A stretch of 64,000 nt of DNA from Lutjanus erythropterus (taxonomy: Eukaryota > Chordata > Actinopteri > Lutjaniformes > Lutjanidae), in contig CM034605.1 of the NCBI GenBank assembly GCA_020091685.1, positions 26,008,470 to 26,072,469 on the forward strand. The letters are read 5' to 3'. The notes under the pieces are model-generated. The model made no database searches and was not told where the DNA came from. It saw only the letters and a program-made list of their open reading frames with translations. Made by a program: the position numbers and the translations under genes. Within the stretch, counting starts at the first letter, position 1. Every line of letters begins with the position of its first letter. Positions 54,401-64,000 of this stretch are shown piece by piece.

Positions 54401-57400
54401 CAAGTCTCATCCTTCCATCATAATCTGGAGCGGGAACAACGAAAACGAAGCTGCTCTGGCGACAGACTGGTTCAGCATCCCAGTTTCCCAGAAGCCTACG
54501 TATCTAAAGGACTATGTGACGCTTTATGTGAACAACATCAGGGCGATTGTTCAGGAGGTGAGAGTCAAATCATGTGTCGTGTTTAAGAAAAATTGTCAGA
54601 ATTCATGTTTGAAAAAGTTACAGATTACATGGTTGAAAGTTTATTAAAAGCCTGTAGAAACAAAAGGATAAGAGTTGACTGTCTAATATCTCGTTCAGGA
54701 GGATCAGAGTCGCCCGTTCCTCGTCTCCAGTCCGACAAACGGAGCAGAATCGGAGCAGGAAGGATGGGTGGCAGCGAACCCCTACGACCTTCACTACGGG
54801 GACACACATTTCTACAGCTACGTCCTGGACTGCTGGGACTGGACGACTTTCCCCCGAACACGTTTCGCCTCTGAATACGGCTTCCAGTCCTGGCCGTCCT
54901 TCTCCACCCTGCAGCCGGTGACTGAACAAAACCCCCCCCTTTTGTTTTTGATTTATACTCAAAATGCGATAGGGGAGATGCTACTAAAAATTTTAACCAA
55001 TAGATACCACCGTGATGATTAGCAAGTAACGTTTTAGTGTAGTTGGCGGTATTCAAATTATCTCATACTCAATTTGTGGGTAATTTTTAAGAAATTTGAA
55101 ATATATTACTTGGTAATTACAACCTGTTGACAATGAAATTATGGGACCTGGAAACTGAATTGTTACCAACTTTACAAAAAACACATCTTGCCCTTAGTTT
55201 GAAAGTTCTCATGTGTTTCAGGTTTCCACAAAAGACGACTGGAGCTACGACAGTAACTTCACTTCCCATCGTCAGCACCACGAGAACGGGAACCAGCAGA
55301 TGTTGCTGCAGGCTGCGCTGCACTTCAACCTGCCGAACTCCACAGATCCGTTGAAGAGATTCACAGATACTCTCTACGTCACTCAGGTAAAACACACAAA
55401 CCACCCTCACCTCATGTCCGACTGTGCAGACTGTACAGCAGCTCCAGATGGTTTTTTAAAAATATGGACTTCAGCACCTGCAAATTACATAACATGAAAA
55501 CTGTACATTTATGTTTACCAGTCTGTGAGGAGACAGCGAGCTCAGTTTTCTCTGGATGGAGTGTTGATCACGCCTGTAAAGCTGAAGGTTTTGCACTTTA
55601 GTATTAAAACTCAAACACTCAAAACTGAAGGCTTCGTGTGTAGAATGAAGTTTCTTAAATGTGCTCCAATAGGCCTTTTTCAGAGGAACATTTGGACATG
55701 TTGCAGGAAGAAAAGCATAATAAATAATAAAAATTTGCAGTGGCTGAATACCATTTAGATACTTCATAGTGCTGCGGCCTAAAATGCCTGATTTCACAGC
55801 AGCTTTTCTCAAACAAATGTGATGCATGTTGCAGAGTTTTTATGTGTTTTTTTTGTTTGTTTTTTTTGCAATGAAATTCTTTCTTTTAATCCTTTTTTGC
55901 TTTTTGTATATATTGTTAAAAATCAAAAGCAGCTTGTTCCAGCTTGTACTCTGAGTGCTCTACCTAGCCTCACCAAAAAAGCTCAGGATTACAAAATTTC
56001 TAACAAAATATGATTTAAATGTACATGAAGAAGTTCACTTGGGGGATATTCCACCAAGAAACAAAAACTTTTTTTTGAGCCCGAACTTAAAACAGGTTAG
56101 CACCAACTGCCATTAAGTGAGAGATCAGTCTTTTGTTGTTTTGGTCTTGGTTTGTTTTTCTTTTGTTTTTTTTAAATAGAGGTTAAATAATTTTACAATA
56201 TTACTTGTCAAAACGTGTTGGGAAACTTATCTTTTCAACACTGATTTTTGATCTTATTTCATGTCCAGGTCATGCAGGCTCAGTGTGTGAAGACTCAGAC
56301 TGAGTTTTACCGGCGAAGTCAGAGTGAGATCATCGAGGGCAAAGGTCACACTATGGGCGCTCTTTACTGGCAACTCAATGATATCTGGCAGGCGCCTTCC
56401 TGGTCATCGATCGGTGAGTTAACGCTGACTCAACAGACACAGTTTTCACTGATACCTTGTTTGCCATTTTTTTGTTGAGCTTGTTTATATTTTTGGACTT
56501 CAGCATTAGTAGTGGCATTGAGAAAGTTTATCCATCATCTATATATATAATTTGTTATGTAATGAATATAATTATGATAACTTGGGATTAAAGGTCACTA
56601 TTGTAATCATTCATTTCATTTATATTTTTTCCTGTGTGTGTGTGTGCGCAGAGTTTGGTGGGAAGTGGAAAATGCTGCATTATTTTGCACAGAATTTCTT
56701 TTCTGCCGTCCTTCCTGTTGCCTTTGAGGATAACGACACGTTGTTCATCTACGCCGTCTCAGACCTAAGTCACGACCTGAAGCTCAGGGCTGTGGTATGT
56801 TTTGTTAACTGTCTCTCTCACAACATTCATTTTGCAAATGTTTTTGTCCAAATGACTAGAAAATGCATTAAAGCTACTAAAACTTCCAGACTATTCACAC
56901 CAAAGGAACAACATCGGCATGTTATATAAAAAAAAATTGAAGTGCATCCCATCCCAAACCAATGACTGAAAGCATTTTGAGTGAAACTGTACAAGTGCAC
57001 GCACTTTCTATAGAACTAGAACAAAAAGATCATCATTCTTGAATCTGTGTGCTGCTAAGAGATCAGACTGTCCATGCACAAAGTAGAGAAAGTACAAAAC
57101 AAATAAAAGAAAAACAATGAAAATACAGATCTGACTTCAGTAACTTCATGAGTCACAAACCTTAGCAGAAACAAACACTTGCGTTGTTATTTTGTGTATT
57201 TGGTTGTGCTGTGTGTTCTTGTGTGTGTTTCTGAATTTTGTTGCTTGTAATATCATGTGCAACAAGAGGCTATTTATCTACATTCCTCATCACATGTAAA
57301 TGCTTTTAAAGTGATTTGTAGATCATTTGAACACTAAATTTACACAGATGGTAATAGCAGTTTTTCTCATATCTTTATCTTCACCATTTCAGTGATGTGC

Positions 57401-59500
57401 AACATCTGCTTTTAATTGAAGTGGTTGATTTTGGAGACCAATGTCGACAAAAGCACCAGTTTTTCCACCTCCATAACTATAAAATATACACTCAAAAATA
57501 GAAATAATTTAAGAAAAATCTCCTCCTGCTTCCTTTTAACTGGCTAACCCCATCAGTATTGAACTGAGACTGTTTCATAACCAGTTAAAAACTCCTCGGT
57601 GTTTGTTTAAATGTGTGGTCACTGGTTTGATGTTGCTCTGATACATCAGCAGAGACGAGTTCATTCTCTTGTCGATCAGGTGACCGTTTACTCGTGGACT
57701 GATCTGGATCCAGTGTGCACACTGAAGTCGGACCTGCTCCCGCTCCCCGGAGGCAGCGCTGCAGCCATTTATAAACAGCCTGTCGCCGCCCTGCTGGCGG
57801 GATGTGGACGCTGCACCCGCCTCACCTGCCTGCTCACCTTCCACCTGGAGGACAGCAGTGGACAGCAGGGTCCCACCAACCACCACTTCCTCTGCTCGCC
57901 CAAAGACGCTCAGGGACTACAGAGACCAAACATCACAGTAAGACATTTATTGTATACAATAAACTTTAATTTAATCATACACAGATTTTAAGTATTGCAT
58001 TGATGCAGTGGTGGAATAGTCCATTAATTTATAATGTGCAGGGGGTTGACACATGGACAATTATAAAAGAGGCACTGCATTATTTTTTAATGTTATATAT
58101 CTAAACATTATAATAAATCTGTAGCTATTAGGGACCCTTGTAGCTGGGAGACCCGAGGCAGTTGCCTGTACTGCTGTGAACAGGGTAAGCAGCAAAATGT
58201 TTTAGCCACCTAAGAAAAAGGCCCATTGACACACTACTATATTTAGAATATTTTCACAGCTTTACCTTGCTGTCAGGAGGCTTTTCCTGACAGAAAACTG
58301 CTGTCATATACGCCGAATATCACTCTCTCCAAACCAACCAGAACTCCATTAGCAAAATTACTCATTTTACCTCACAGAACAGGGTACTTGCTGGTCTACC
58401 GCTGCCTCGATCGGTTAGATTGTTTGTGTCATTGTGTGACTTTCGTGTTTTAAAAGGTAAGGTTGGACTCACCAAAGTCACACAACAGCACAAATAAGTT
58501 AACTAATTGAGGACGCTACAGACCAGTAACTCCTGTGTCCTGAGACGTAAAATTACTCATTTTCTCAGTGGGGTTTGGTTAAAAGAGAGAAATAATTTCT
58601 CAACATTGTTATTACGGTAACACTACAATATAAAACAATAATTAAATAATCAGTGGTGGACAAAGTACTCAACCCCAGTACTTGAGTCAAAGTATAGATA
58701 CTCCTGGTCAAATATTTGACTTCCAGAGAGAGACAAGCCATTTCCAAATTATTCCATTAAACAGAGTATTTAAAATGTTGATCTGACTTAATTTGTGCAG
58801 CATTTTTGCTTTTATTTTGACAGTGACAGTAGAGATAAAGACAGGAAATGTTTGGGAGAAGTTAGCCGAGGGCTTTCTGCCAGAAAAGTAAAAATAATAA
58901 AAGAAAAAAAACACCTGAGGATAAAAAGTCACTTAAGTCAAAAAATAATAAGCTTCACATGGGCATCTAACCCAAGTCTCCTGGATGCACTGCACTCAAC
59001 CCTTTCATCTGTCACAACCTGCTCCTGTTGAGGACTTTAACTATGTCACTTGACTTCTTAAAGCCTTTCAGAAAGTTTTCTGAGCTTTCTGACAAAAGAT
59101 ATCTGCCAGAAAGGGCTTTTTGGCAGAAAGTCCTGAGGTCTAACTTCTCCCATGGGCAAAATGCCTTGAGAATGAGGAAGGGAAAACAAGCAACAAAGGT
59201 ACCAGACACACTGTTGATCAGACTTGGACTAAATTGGGAACTTAAAGATGTAGCCACTCATTTTACTCCCTGCAGGCGAAGGTGCAGGAGGATGAGACAG
59301 GATACTCTGTCACTCTCCACTCTTCCTCTGTGGCTCCGTTCGTCTGGCTCGATGCAGGAAACATCCCTGGACGCTTCAGCTCCAACGGCTTCCTGATGGT
59401 TTCTAGAAACAGGACGGTCAGTTTTAACGCGTGGCGTCCCACCAGCGTCGCAGAAATCTCCAGATCCCTCACCATCACATCTTTAACAGACGTATACTGA
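45461..59500 (+). CDS. manba: Beta-mannosidase (lysosomal, GH2), one conserved exon not found
   Basis: Recognised coding exons: 45461-45676, 46863-46957, 47041-47146, 47235-47408, [gap], 49417-49586, 49879-49989, 52199-52350, 52585-52702, 53675-53761, 54390-54557, 54699-54917, 55222-55386, 56269-56413, 56652-56794, 57680-57937 and 59276-59500. The enzyme removes terminal beta-linked mannose from N-glycan fragments in lysosomes. Signal peptide at the N terminus; GH2 sugar-binding, central and TIM-barrel domains follow. The acid/base Glu of SGNNENE is at 54441-54443 and the nucleophile Glu of FASEYG at 54873-54875. [11 protein letters not shown] and the end SLTDVY also match. Exon 47235-47408 ends in phase 0 at FIRK, but the next exon enters in phase 1. 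The human segment between them (about 43 residues with WDWGP) has no counterpart in 47409-49416. All other phases close, giving about 850 residues; with the missing piece the length would match human (879). Confidence 0.93.
45900..46075 (-). repeat. TCGATTAAT-family repeat, reverse sense, in manba intron 1
   Basis: TTTGTACAAAAGAAGTCATTTAAAG, TTTTATAGACTAACCAATC, AATTGATTAATCATGACAG and TAATTGTAAGTTTCAGCCCC appear in inverted family order. Confidence 0.65.
46150..46270. repeat. Repeat end of the 'GTGGTTTTCAAACTTTT' type
   Basis: GCAGTGGTTTTCAAACTTTTG followed by ATGCCCCACC is the usual start of a hAT-like non-autonomous element in vertebrates. The far end was not found, so extent is uncertain. 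Confidence 0.45.
47640..48240. repeat. Decayed repeat inside the manba exon gap
   Basis: TTGTTAATAAACAATTATAAAC near the left and AACCGTTTATCAATCATTTATAAGGGAAGTCTTACTGTAAAATGGTACC at the right (47.7-48.24 kb) resemble a fish repeat built from short alternating AT-rich units. It lies between manba exon 4 and the next recognised exon. Confidence 0.5.
48440..48790. repeat. Repeat of the 'CTGCGTCCAAAATTCCATA' type in the manba exon gap
   Basis: GGCTGCGTCCAAAATTCC, then ACTGGTCAGTATGTTAAAAC, two T-runs, TTTTTAGTACACCC and ATCCCACAATGCAGTGC. The order matches a common fish non-autonomous element. Extent approximate. Confidence 0.55.
49990..52198 (+). other. manba intron, no gene seen
   Basis: A 2.2-kb intron. 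51640-52025 is very AT-rich and ends with TATTGCGATATTCAAGATATTG, which resembles the interior of the element at 40750-41048, so it may be an old relative. The rest shows nothing I can name. Confidence 0.5.
52800..53095 (-). repeat. TCGATTAAT-family repeat, reverse sense
   Basis: GCAAACTATTTTGATAATAC, CTTCCAGCTTCTTAAATGTG, TTTTGGACGGTTGTTTGGAC, AAGACGTCACTTTGAGCTC, TGACATTTTATAGACAA and GTGATCGATAATGAAT appear in inverted family order. This is the best-preserved reverse copy. Confidence 0.75.
55490..56268 (+). other. manba intron, no gene seen
   Basis: T-rich 0.8-kb stretch upstream of the exon at 56269-56413. It carries homopolymer T runs (for example near 55849-55868) and nothing coding on either strand. 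Confidence 0.5.
58130..58600. repeat. Foldback element (copy F) in the last manba intron
   Basis: The left arm carries TGTACTGCTGTGAACAGGGT, CTATATTTAGAATATTTTCAC, CTTTACCTTGCTGTCAG, CTCTCTCCAAACCAACCAG, TTTTACCTCACAGAACA and TGGTCTACCGCTGCCTCGATC. The partial right arm carries GACGCTACAGACCAGTAACTC and GGGGTTTGGTTAAAAGAGAG, which is inverse to the left arm. Confidence 0.8.
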
Positions 59501-59994
59501 CCTGAGTCCAGCCAGCCTGCATGTCGAGGCCCACCACAGTGCACAGGATGAATGTCCTTTTAAAGGTGCCTTTGATAGAGATACTCTGGCTTTTGATTGT
59601 CAGAGGTATTTTTGGACTGAAGCTGATGAAGATTATAATTTTTTGCCAACTTTCTGAATGTTTGAATTTGTTTTCTTGTCAAACGATCAGAGCAGAAACG
59701 TCTTGGGAAACCGCAGATTTATTTTAGGTGGGTTTGCAGCTCTTGACAGAAGGAAGATCCACTGTATTCCGTCACTAGCAAGGAAACTGTGACACACAAC
59801 GAGCCTGTACATGAAACATTCATTCACTCCAGCGCCGTCAGACAGAGGAATGAAATGTGCAGAGACTAATACAACTTTAATAAGGTGCACAAGATGAACT
59901 GGCCAGTATTAACACGGCAGTGTCGACATCCATATTTCTTTAGCTATTGAAGGAAAATGATAATTAATTATCAAGTGAAACTCATCATTAGGCC

Positions 59995-60000
59995 AATAAA
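59995..60000 (+). terminator. Candidate poly(A) signal of manba
   Basis: AATAAA 495 bp after the manba stop codon. Further AATAAA-type sequences follow in an AT-rich stretch from 60174. Confidence 0.5.
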
Positions 60001-61130
60001 ATTCAATCTTTACAGTGACACTGATCGCTCACGTCCTGCACCAAGACATGTAATCTGAACTGGATTTGATCTTACAGATGATTTTGAAAAATGATGATGA
60101 AAAATTTTACCTTTTGTGTTTTTTGCTTTTTTTGCACATCTCACATCTGGAGGACTGAAACCGCCAAAATCAAAAATAAATAATTATACAGGTGACTCAA
60201 TAAATAAATTAATATGCCATTAAAGGCATCAAAATAATATAAAAAATATAAATGTATACATTTATATAAAGTGACATTAATTGATATATCTGTTTTATTT
60301 TTTTATTTGTTTTAATTCCTGTATTTATTAACTTCCCTGTTTAATTTAGCTTTTTATTTATTAATTTATTCACTCTTTTTGCATAAGAAAGCAGAAATGC
60401 ATAAAAAATGTTTAGGGAAATAAATGTGGGGAAATGCAAAGGGAAAATATACATAAATAAATACATTTAAAAATGAATATATTTCTGAATAAAATGGAAA
60501 ATTAAATGGGAATGTAAATTAACGGGAATTAATACAAAGGTAAATAAATACAGTGGGAATTAAAACAAATATCGATGTATTTGAGCTCATTTAATATTAC
60601 TTTCTGTGCATTTAATGGTATTAATTGATTTATTCATTTATATATTTTATTGTTCCTGATTTGGCCATTTCTGTCCTCCATATACTTCATATAATGAACA
60701 GAACAAAGACACCATGGGTGTGTTGTGTTTTGTACAGTGTTGTCCAAAATATGTTTTGTAATTGTGCTTAATTTAGAGAAAGTTGTAGTACTTTTTTTTT
60801 TTTTAATTAAAGTATTTTATTTTGATGATGAGGGTTAAAAATACTACTTGCCAATGATTCAGTGTTTCAACAATAAAAAATTAAACATATAAAAATAGAT
60901 ACTTTTTAAAGGGTTGAGGGTTGGGTTTAGTTTTTTTTTTTTTTTTTAGTCCATAAAACATTGCTGGAGTTTCACACGAAAATAGCGTTGCAGAATCTTT
61001 TAAAAATAAAATGGGTGAACTATCCCTTTAAAGCATCACATACACTTAAATGATTTTTTTTTTTTTTTACAAACACTGCTCGTCTCTCTACCCTGCATTG
61101 ATCATCTGCTGCCACCAGGGGGCGACACGG
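60001..61130. other. AT-rich intergenic region between manba and slc39a8, no gene seen
   Basis: Contains many ATTTATTTATTTA-like tracts and T-runs (for example 60791-60804, 60931-60948 and 61048-61062) and a lone repeat end TGAACTATCCCTTTAAAG at about 61017. The human neighbour at this place, NFKB1, is not here. Confidence 0.6.
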
Positions 61131-61268
61131 ACACTTAAACACAAACACATGTACTCCTGTTTATCTTTGTTTTTTCTTCCAGCTGTTTCACAATGGAGTT
61201 AACGGAGCCACAGCTGTAAACTGACTCACACTGCGTTATACATCCGGCATTAACGCTGTCACCTTTTA

Positions 61269-61356
61269 AACACACACACACACACACACACACGAGAAGA
61301 CGCGCACACAGACACACAAGTAGGAGGTGTGTTCGCGCGCGCGTGTGTGTGAGCAC
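61269..61356. repeat. Alternating CA / CG / TG tract upstream of slc39a8
   Basis: A (CA)n run (about 61270-61293) is followed by GACGCGCACACAG and then GTTCGCGCGCGCGTGTGTGTGAG (61332-61353). It is a purine-pyrimidine alternating stretch prone to Z-DNA, about 380-470 bp before the slc39a8 start codon, probably at or just upstream of the promoter. Confidence 0.8.
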
Positions 61357-61620
61357 GTTGCATACCGAGTGAGAAAGTCAGTCACAAAAGAAAGCATTGA
61401 AACGTTTGACTACACGCGGTTGGGCACCTCCATGTTTTCCCTTTATGCCTCTGCAGACCTTGCAGACTTTGAACCTGATCTACCCCCGATAGTCCCGATT
61501 GATCAGTCAGCGCGCATAAAAACACGCTGCAGCTCCGAAAAATAATTCAATCAAGCCGCAGAAGTTTAAAGGGAGAAACCAGATTTCTGCTCCGACTCTC
61601 CTGCTGCTGCTGCTGCTGCC

Positions 61621-61685
61621 ATGCATCTGATTCTCCACGGCTGCGGACAAACTGCGCGGATATCATGACCGTTTTTGCGTTTTGA
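61621..61685 (+). promoter_or_regulatory. Two overlapping short upstream ORFs in the slc39a8 leader
   Basis: uORF1: ATG at 61621 (context GCTGCCATGC), 15 codons, TGA at 61666-61668. uORF2: ATG at 61665, 6 codons, TGA at 61683-61685. The two overlap as ATGA. uORF2 ends 50 bp before the slc39a8 ATG at 61736. A (CTG)5 tract directly precedes uORF1. Presence in the mRNA is inferred. Confidence 0.55.
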
Positions 61686-61735
61686 GCGAAGAAACAGATT
61701 TCACTTAGCGAAGGACACAACTTTCAGAACCAGAC

Positions 61736-63448
61736 ATGTTTACCTTAACATCTTTTATCACGTGCGTTTTTATTTTTGTTGCAAACGCTCAGAGCACACG
61801 CGCGGCTGACCAGGATGGACAAGGATTTCTGGAGAATATTTTACACTTTTACGGTGAAAATAAGTCGATCTCAACGGAGGATCTGACCGATTTACTGCAC
61901 TTAATCTCAGCCAGAAGAGCCGAGGCAGTATTTGAAGACAACCCACTGGCAAACCAAGCAGTGAGTATCCTACATACATGAGATATTTATATTTATTACC
62001 AGTTTTGTACAGTTTAAACTTATTTATGATAATTTACAGAACTGCTCATAAGAGAATGGGCTTATAATTGATTTCTCATCCAGTTTATTGGACTTATTTG
62101 TGAAAAAAATATAATTGTTAAAAACACTGTGGTAATAAATAATATAATAAATGCCTGAAACTTTCTGTCTAATCTTATATCTGACTGACTACTTCTCTGT
62201 AGCCATTTGTATATGAGTGACTGTGCTTTTTGTTCGACAAAATATGTGTATTAATGTTTTTGATGTACTTGAAGTTGCACAATGTACAGAAAAGTATTTC
62301 TATAGTAAATTAGGCAACATAATAAGTCCTCTACCACTGTAACCTTCACTCTAGGCTTACTTTTTAATAAATTATATGGTTCCTGTTTTACCCCCTGCCA
62401 ATAATAACAAAAATAACAACAATAATCACAATAATGACAAAGTATATGTTTTAACAAGATATTTTAACTTTATAACAAGATATGTTCATGTTAGGACTAG
62501 ATATTTTGCATATGTTACGTTATAACAACATTTTTTCACATTATGACAGATGTTTTCATGTTATTACAATGTTATAACAGATATTTTTACATTATATCAG
62601 ATATTTTCGCATTGTAATGGATATTTTTGTGTTATTACAATGTTATGACAAGTTATTTTCATGGTAAAACAAGATATTTTTACATTATAACAGATATTTT
62701 CGTGTTAGAGCAAGACATTTTCCCACGATAACAAGATATATTCATAGATATCCACTCACATAATAATGGATATTTTCCTGTAATAACAATATATTTCCAC
62801 ATTATTTTCATGTTATTACAACATACAAACTTAACACATTATAACAAAAAACTTACTGGTGGAACAATATACTATTTATTTAGTTAAATTGTGAAAAGTT
62901 TCATATTATAATGTCACTTATAACCACATGTCACATTCATGTTATAACATGATAAACACTATGTTGTTATAACAGGAAAAGTTTCTTGTACACATGAAAA
63001 GTTTGTATGTTGTAATAACATGACAATATCTTGTAATAATGTGAAAAACATCTTGTAACAATAAACTTTTCACACCTGTTTTTCTTTCCCTGGTGTGGCA
63101 GCAATGTGTTTCCATAATTCCCTGCCAATAATAATAATAATAAAGCTTTATTTATGTATCGCATTTCATACAGAAAGATGAAAAAGACAAAAAAAGACAG
63201 ATGTAGGAAACATGAACATTAAAAAGCACAGCAGGAAGGGTTTTAGAGACAAAAGGACGTCTAACAACATCTTTCTGCCCCTCAGTGTCCCTCAACGGAG
63301 CAGATTTTGTCCCACTTTGGGCTCAGTAATTTCAGCCAGCTGACTGTGGGACATCTGGGGAGGATCTGCCCCGCCGTGTTGACCCAGGTGCTGCTGCCCT
63401 CCTGCCCCTTCGTCGCCCCCACACCTCAGTCCCCTCTCGACTACACTG
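61736..63448 (+). CDS. slc39a8: Zinc transporter ZIP8, 5' part; runs off the right edge
   Basis: Coding exons 61736-61960 (75 codons) and 63286-63448 (ends in phase 1); further exons lie beyond the window. ZIP8 imports zinc, manganese, iron or cadmium, with bicarbonate, across plasma or lysosomal membranes. The start opens a clear signal peptide (MFTLTSFITCVFIFVANAQ). The N-terminal ectodomain is recognisable: ENILHFYGENKSISTEDL matches the 'LSVFGANLSLS' region of mammals. Exon 2 has CPSTEQILSHFGLSN and GRICPAVLTQVLLPSCPF, the conserved Cys pattern of the LIV-1 subgroup ectodomain. SLC39A14 is the close alternative; linkage to manba favours SLC39A8. The transmembrane and HEXPHEXGD-type metal-binding parts are not in the window. 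Confidence 0.88.
62440..63070. repeat. Degenerate AT-rich tandem repeat in slc39a8 intron 1
   Basis: About 20-bp units like TTTTCATGTTATAACAAGATA repeat with drift over 600 bp. Both TTATAACA and its inverse TGTTATAA occur, so the array can also pair with itself. Confidence 0.75.
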
Positions 63449-63639
63449 GTGAGTTGCTTCATCACGTCGTTGGTTTATTTGTTCAGACCCCCGCTACGCA
63501 AATAATTCACAGTTCATGGAGGTTTGTTGCCTTGAAATCAGGTCCGACACGAACGCTGGAGACTGTTGCTCAGCGGCTGTGGACGGTTGATGCTTCTTGA
63601 CATTTTCTTTTGTTTGTAAAGCCTGAAAAACAAGAGGAT

Positions 63640-63785
63640 GTGTGTTGGCTGAAGTTTCATTTGACTCAGCTGAAGTCGAGGGTTCAAATCCGGCCTCGGA
63701 GCTGTCAGAGGTCGTCCTTTCTCTCTGTCTCTTATCTTTCCTGTCCCTTTCCACTGTGAACTGTCTGCTGCAGCTGAAACCCCCC
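63640..63785 (+). repeat. Candidate decayed tRNA-derived SINE
   Basis: A B-box-like GGGTTCAAATCC at about 63688-63699 is followed by GGCCTCGGAGCTGTCAGAGG and a pyrimidine-rich TCCTTTCTCTCTGTCTCTTATC. This resembles fish SINEs with 'gttcgaatccggcctg...ctctctctc' tails. The A-box half is not convincing, so it is not an intact tRNA gene. Confidence 0.45.
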
Positions 63786-64000
63786 ATAACAAACTATTGA
63801 AACCACGGAACACTGAACAGCAACTTTTAATTTTAGAGTTTTTCTTCACCACAAGAAGCCAACAAATGACAGGAAACACTGTACTTAAATATATTAAGTT
63901 GAGTGTTGTTAAATTCTGTCATTTTATTACTGCAAGCCAGGGTTACAACATGAAGTAAACTAACTATGACAAGTAATCTGGTACTTTTCAGGTCTCATAA

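Noticed and set aside
61327-61545. 72-codon open frame upstream of slc39a8 as an alternative N terminus
   Set aside because: Starts inside the GCGCGC/TG tract, has no signal peptide and ends before the well-formed signal-peptide start at 61736.
63640-63785. Intact tRNA gene
   Set aside because: Only a B-box-like sequence is visible; no cloverleaf with acceptor stem and anticodon loop could be drawn.

Overview
The window is vertebrate nuclear DNA, and most likely from a ray-finned fish. It has intron-split genes with GT-AG junctions, AT-rich introns, CpG-rich promoters and many short non-autonomous transposons of kinds common in teleosts. The gene order also contains the vertebrate block UBE2D3 - MANBA - SLC39A8 (human 4q24). 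No prokaryotic features, rRNA genes, intact tRNA genes or CRISPR arrays were seen.

Layout. (1) 802-7895, minus strand: 5' two-thirds of a carboxypeptidase-X gene, best match cpxm1: signal peptide, Ser/Thr- and Lys/Glu-rich spacer, discoidin domain and the start of the M14 domain. The rest lies beyond the left edge. (2) 7.9-15.4 kb: intergenic, with repeats only. (3) 15.4-31.1 kb, plus strand: rnf145, an ER polytopic RING ubiquitin ligase, 10 coding exons plus a leader exon, 804 residues. (4) 31.2-33.0 kb: intergenic, holding transposon remnants. (5) 33.0-44.1 kb, plus: ube2d3-type ubiquitin-conjugating enzyme, 7 exons, 147 residues. (6) 44.6-45.3 kb: repeat. (7) 45.4-60.0 kb, plus: manba, lysosomal beta-mannosidase, with 16 recognisable coding exons. 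One conserved exon, the one that should carry the WDWGP motif, cannot be found. (8) 60-61.2 kb: AT-rich, no gene. (9) 61.3 kb to the right edge, plus: first two coding exons of slc39a8 (ZIP8 metal transporter).

Functionally the genes are unrelated housekeeping or secretory genes, not an operon or a gene cluster. rnf145 (an E3) lies directly upstream of ube2d3 (an E2) on the same strand, but a functional link would be speculation. Exon borders were placed by hand from splice consensus, reading-phase continuity and recalled family sequence. Every phase closes except at the manba gap.

Most interesting observations: the missing manba exon with a phase mismatch in a repeat-filled interval; two perfect TCTCGCGAGA palindromes just inside ube2d3 intron 1; an M-box/CLEAR-like site in the manba promoter and an upstream ORF whose stop overlaps the manba start; paired overlapping upstream ORFs in the slc39a8 leader; a family of foldback elements in at least six places; a changed Insig-type YLYF motif and a long acidic tail in Rnf145. 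I did not find a convincing new multi-gene system.
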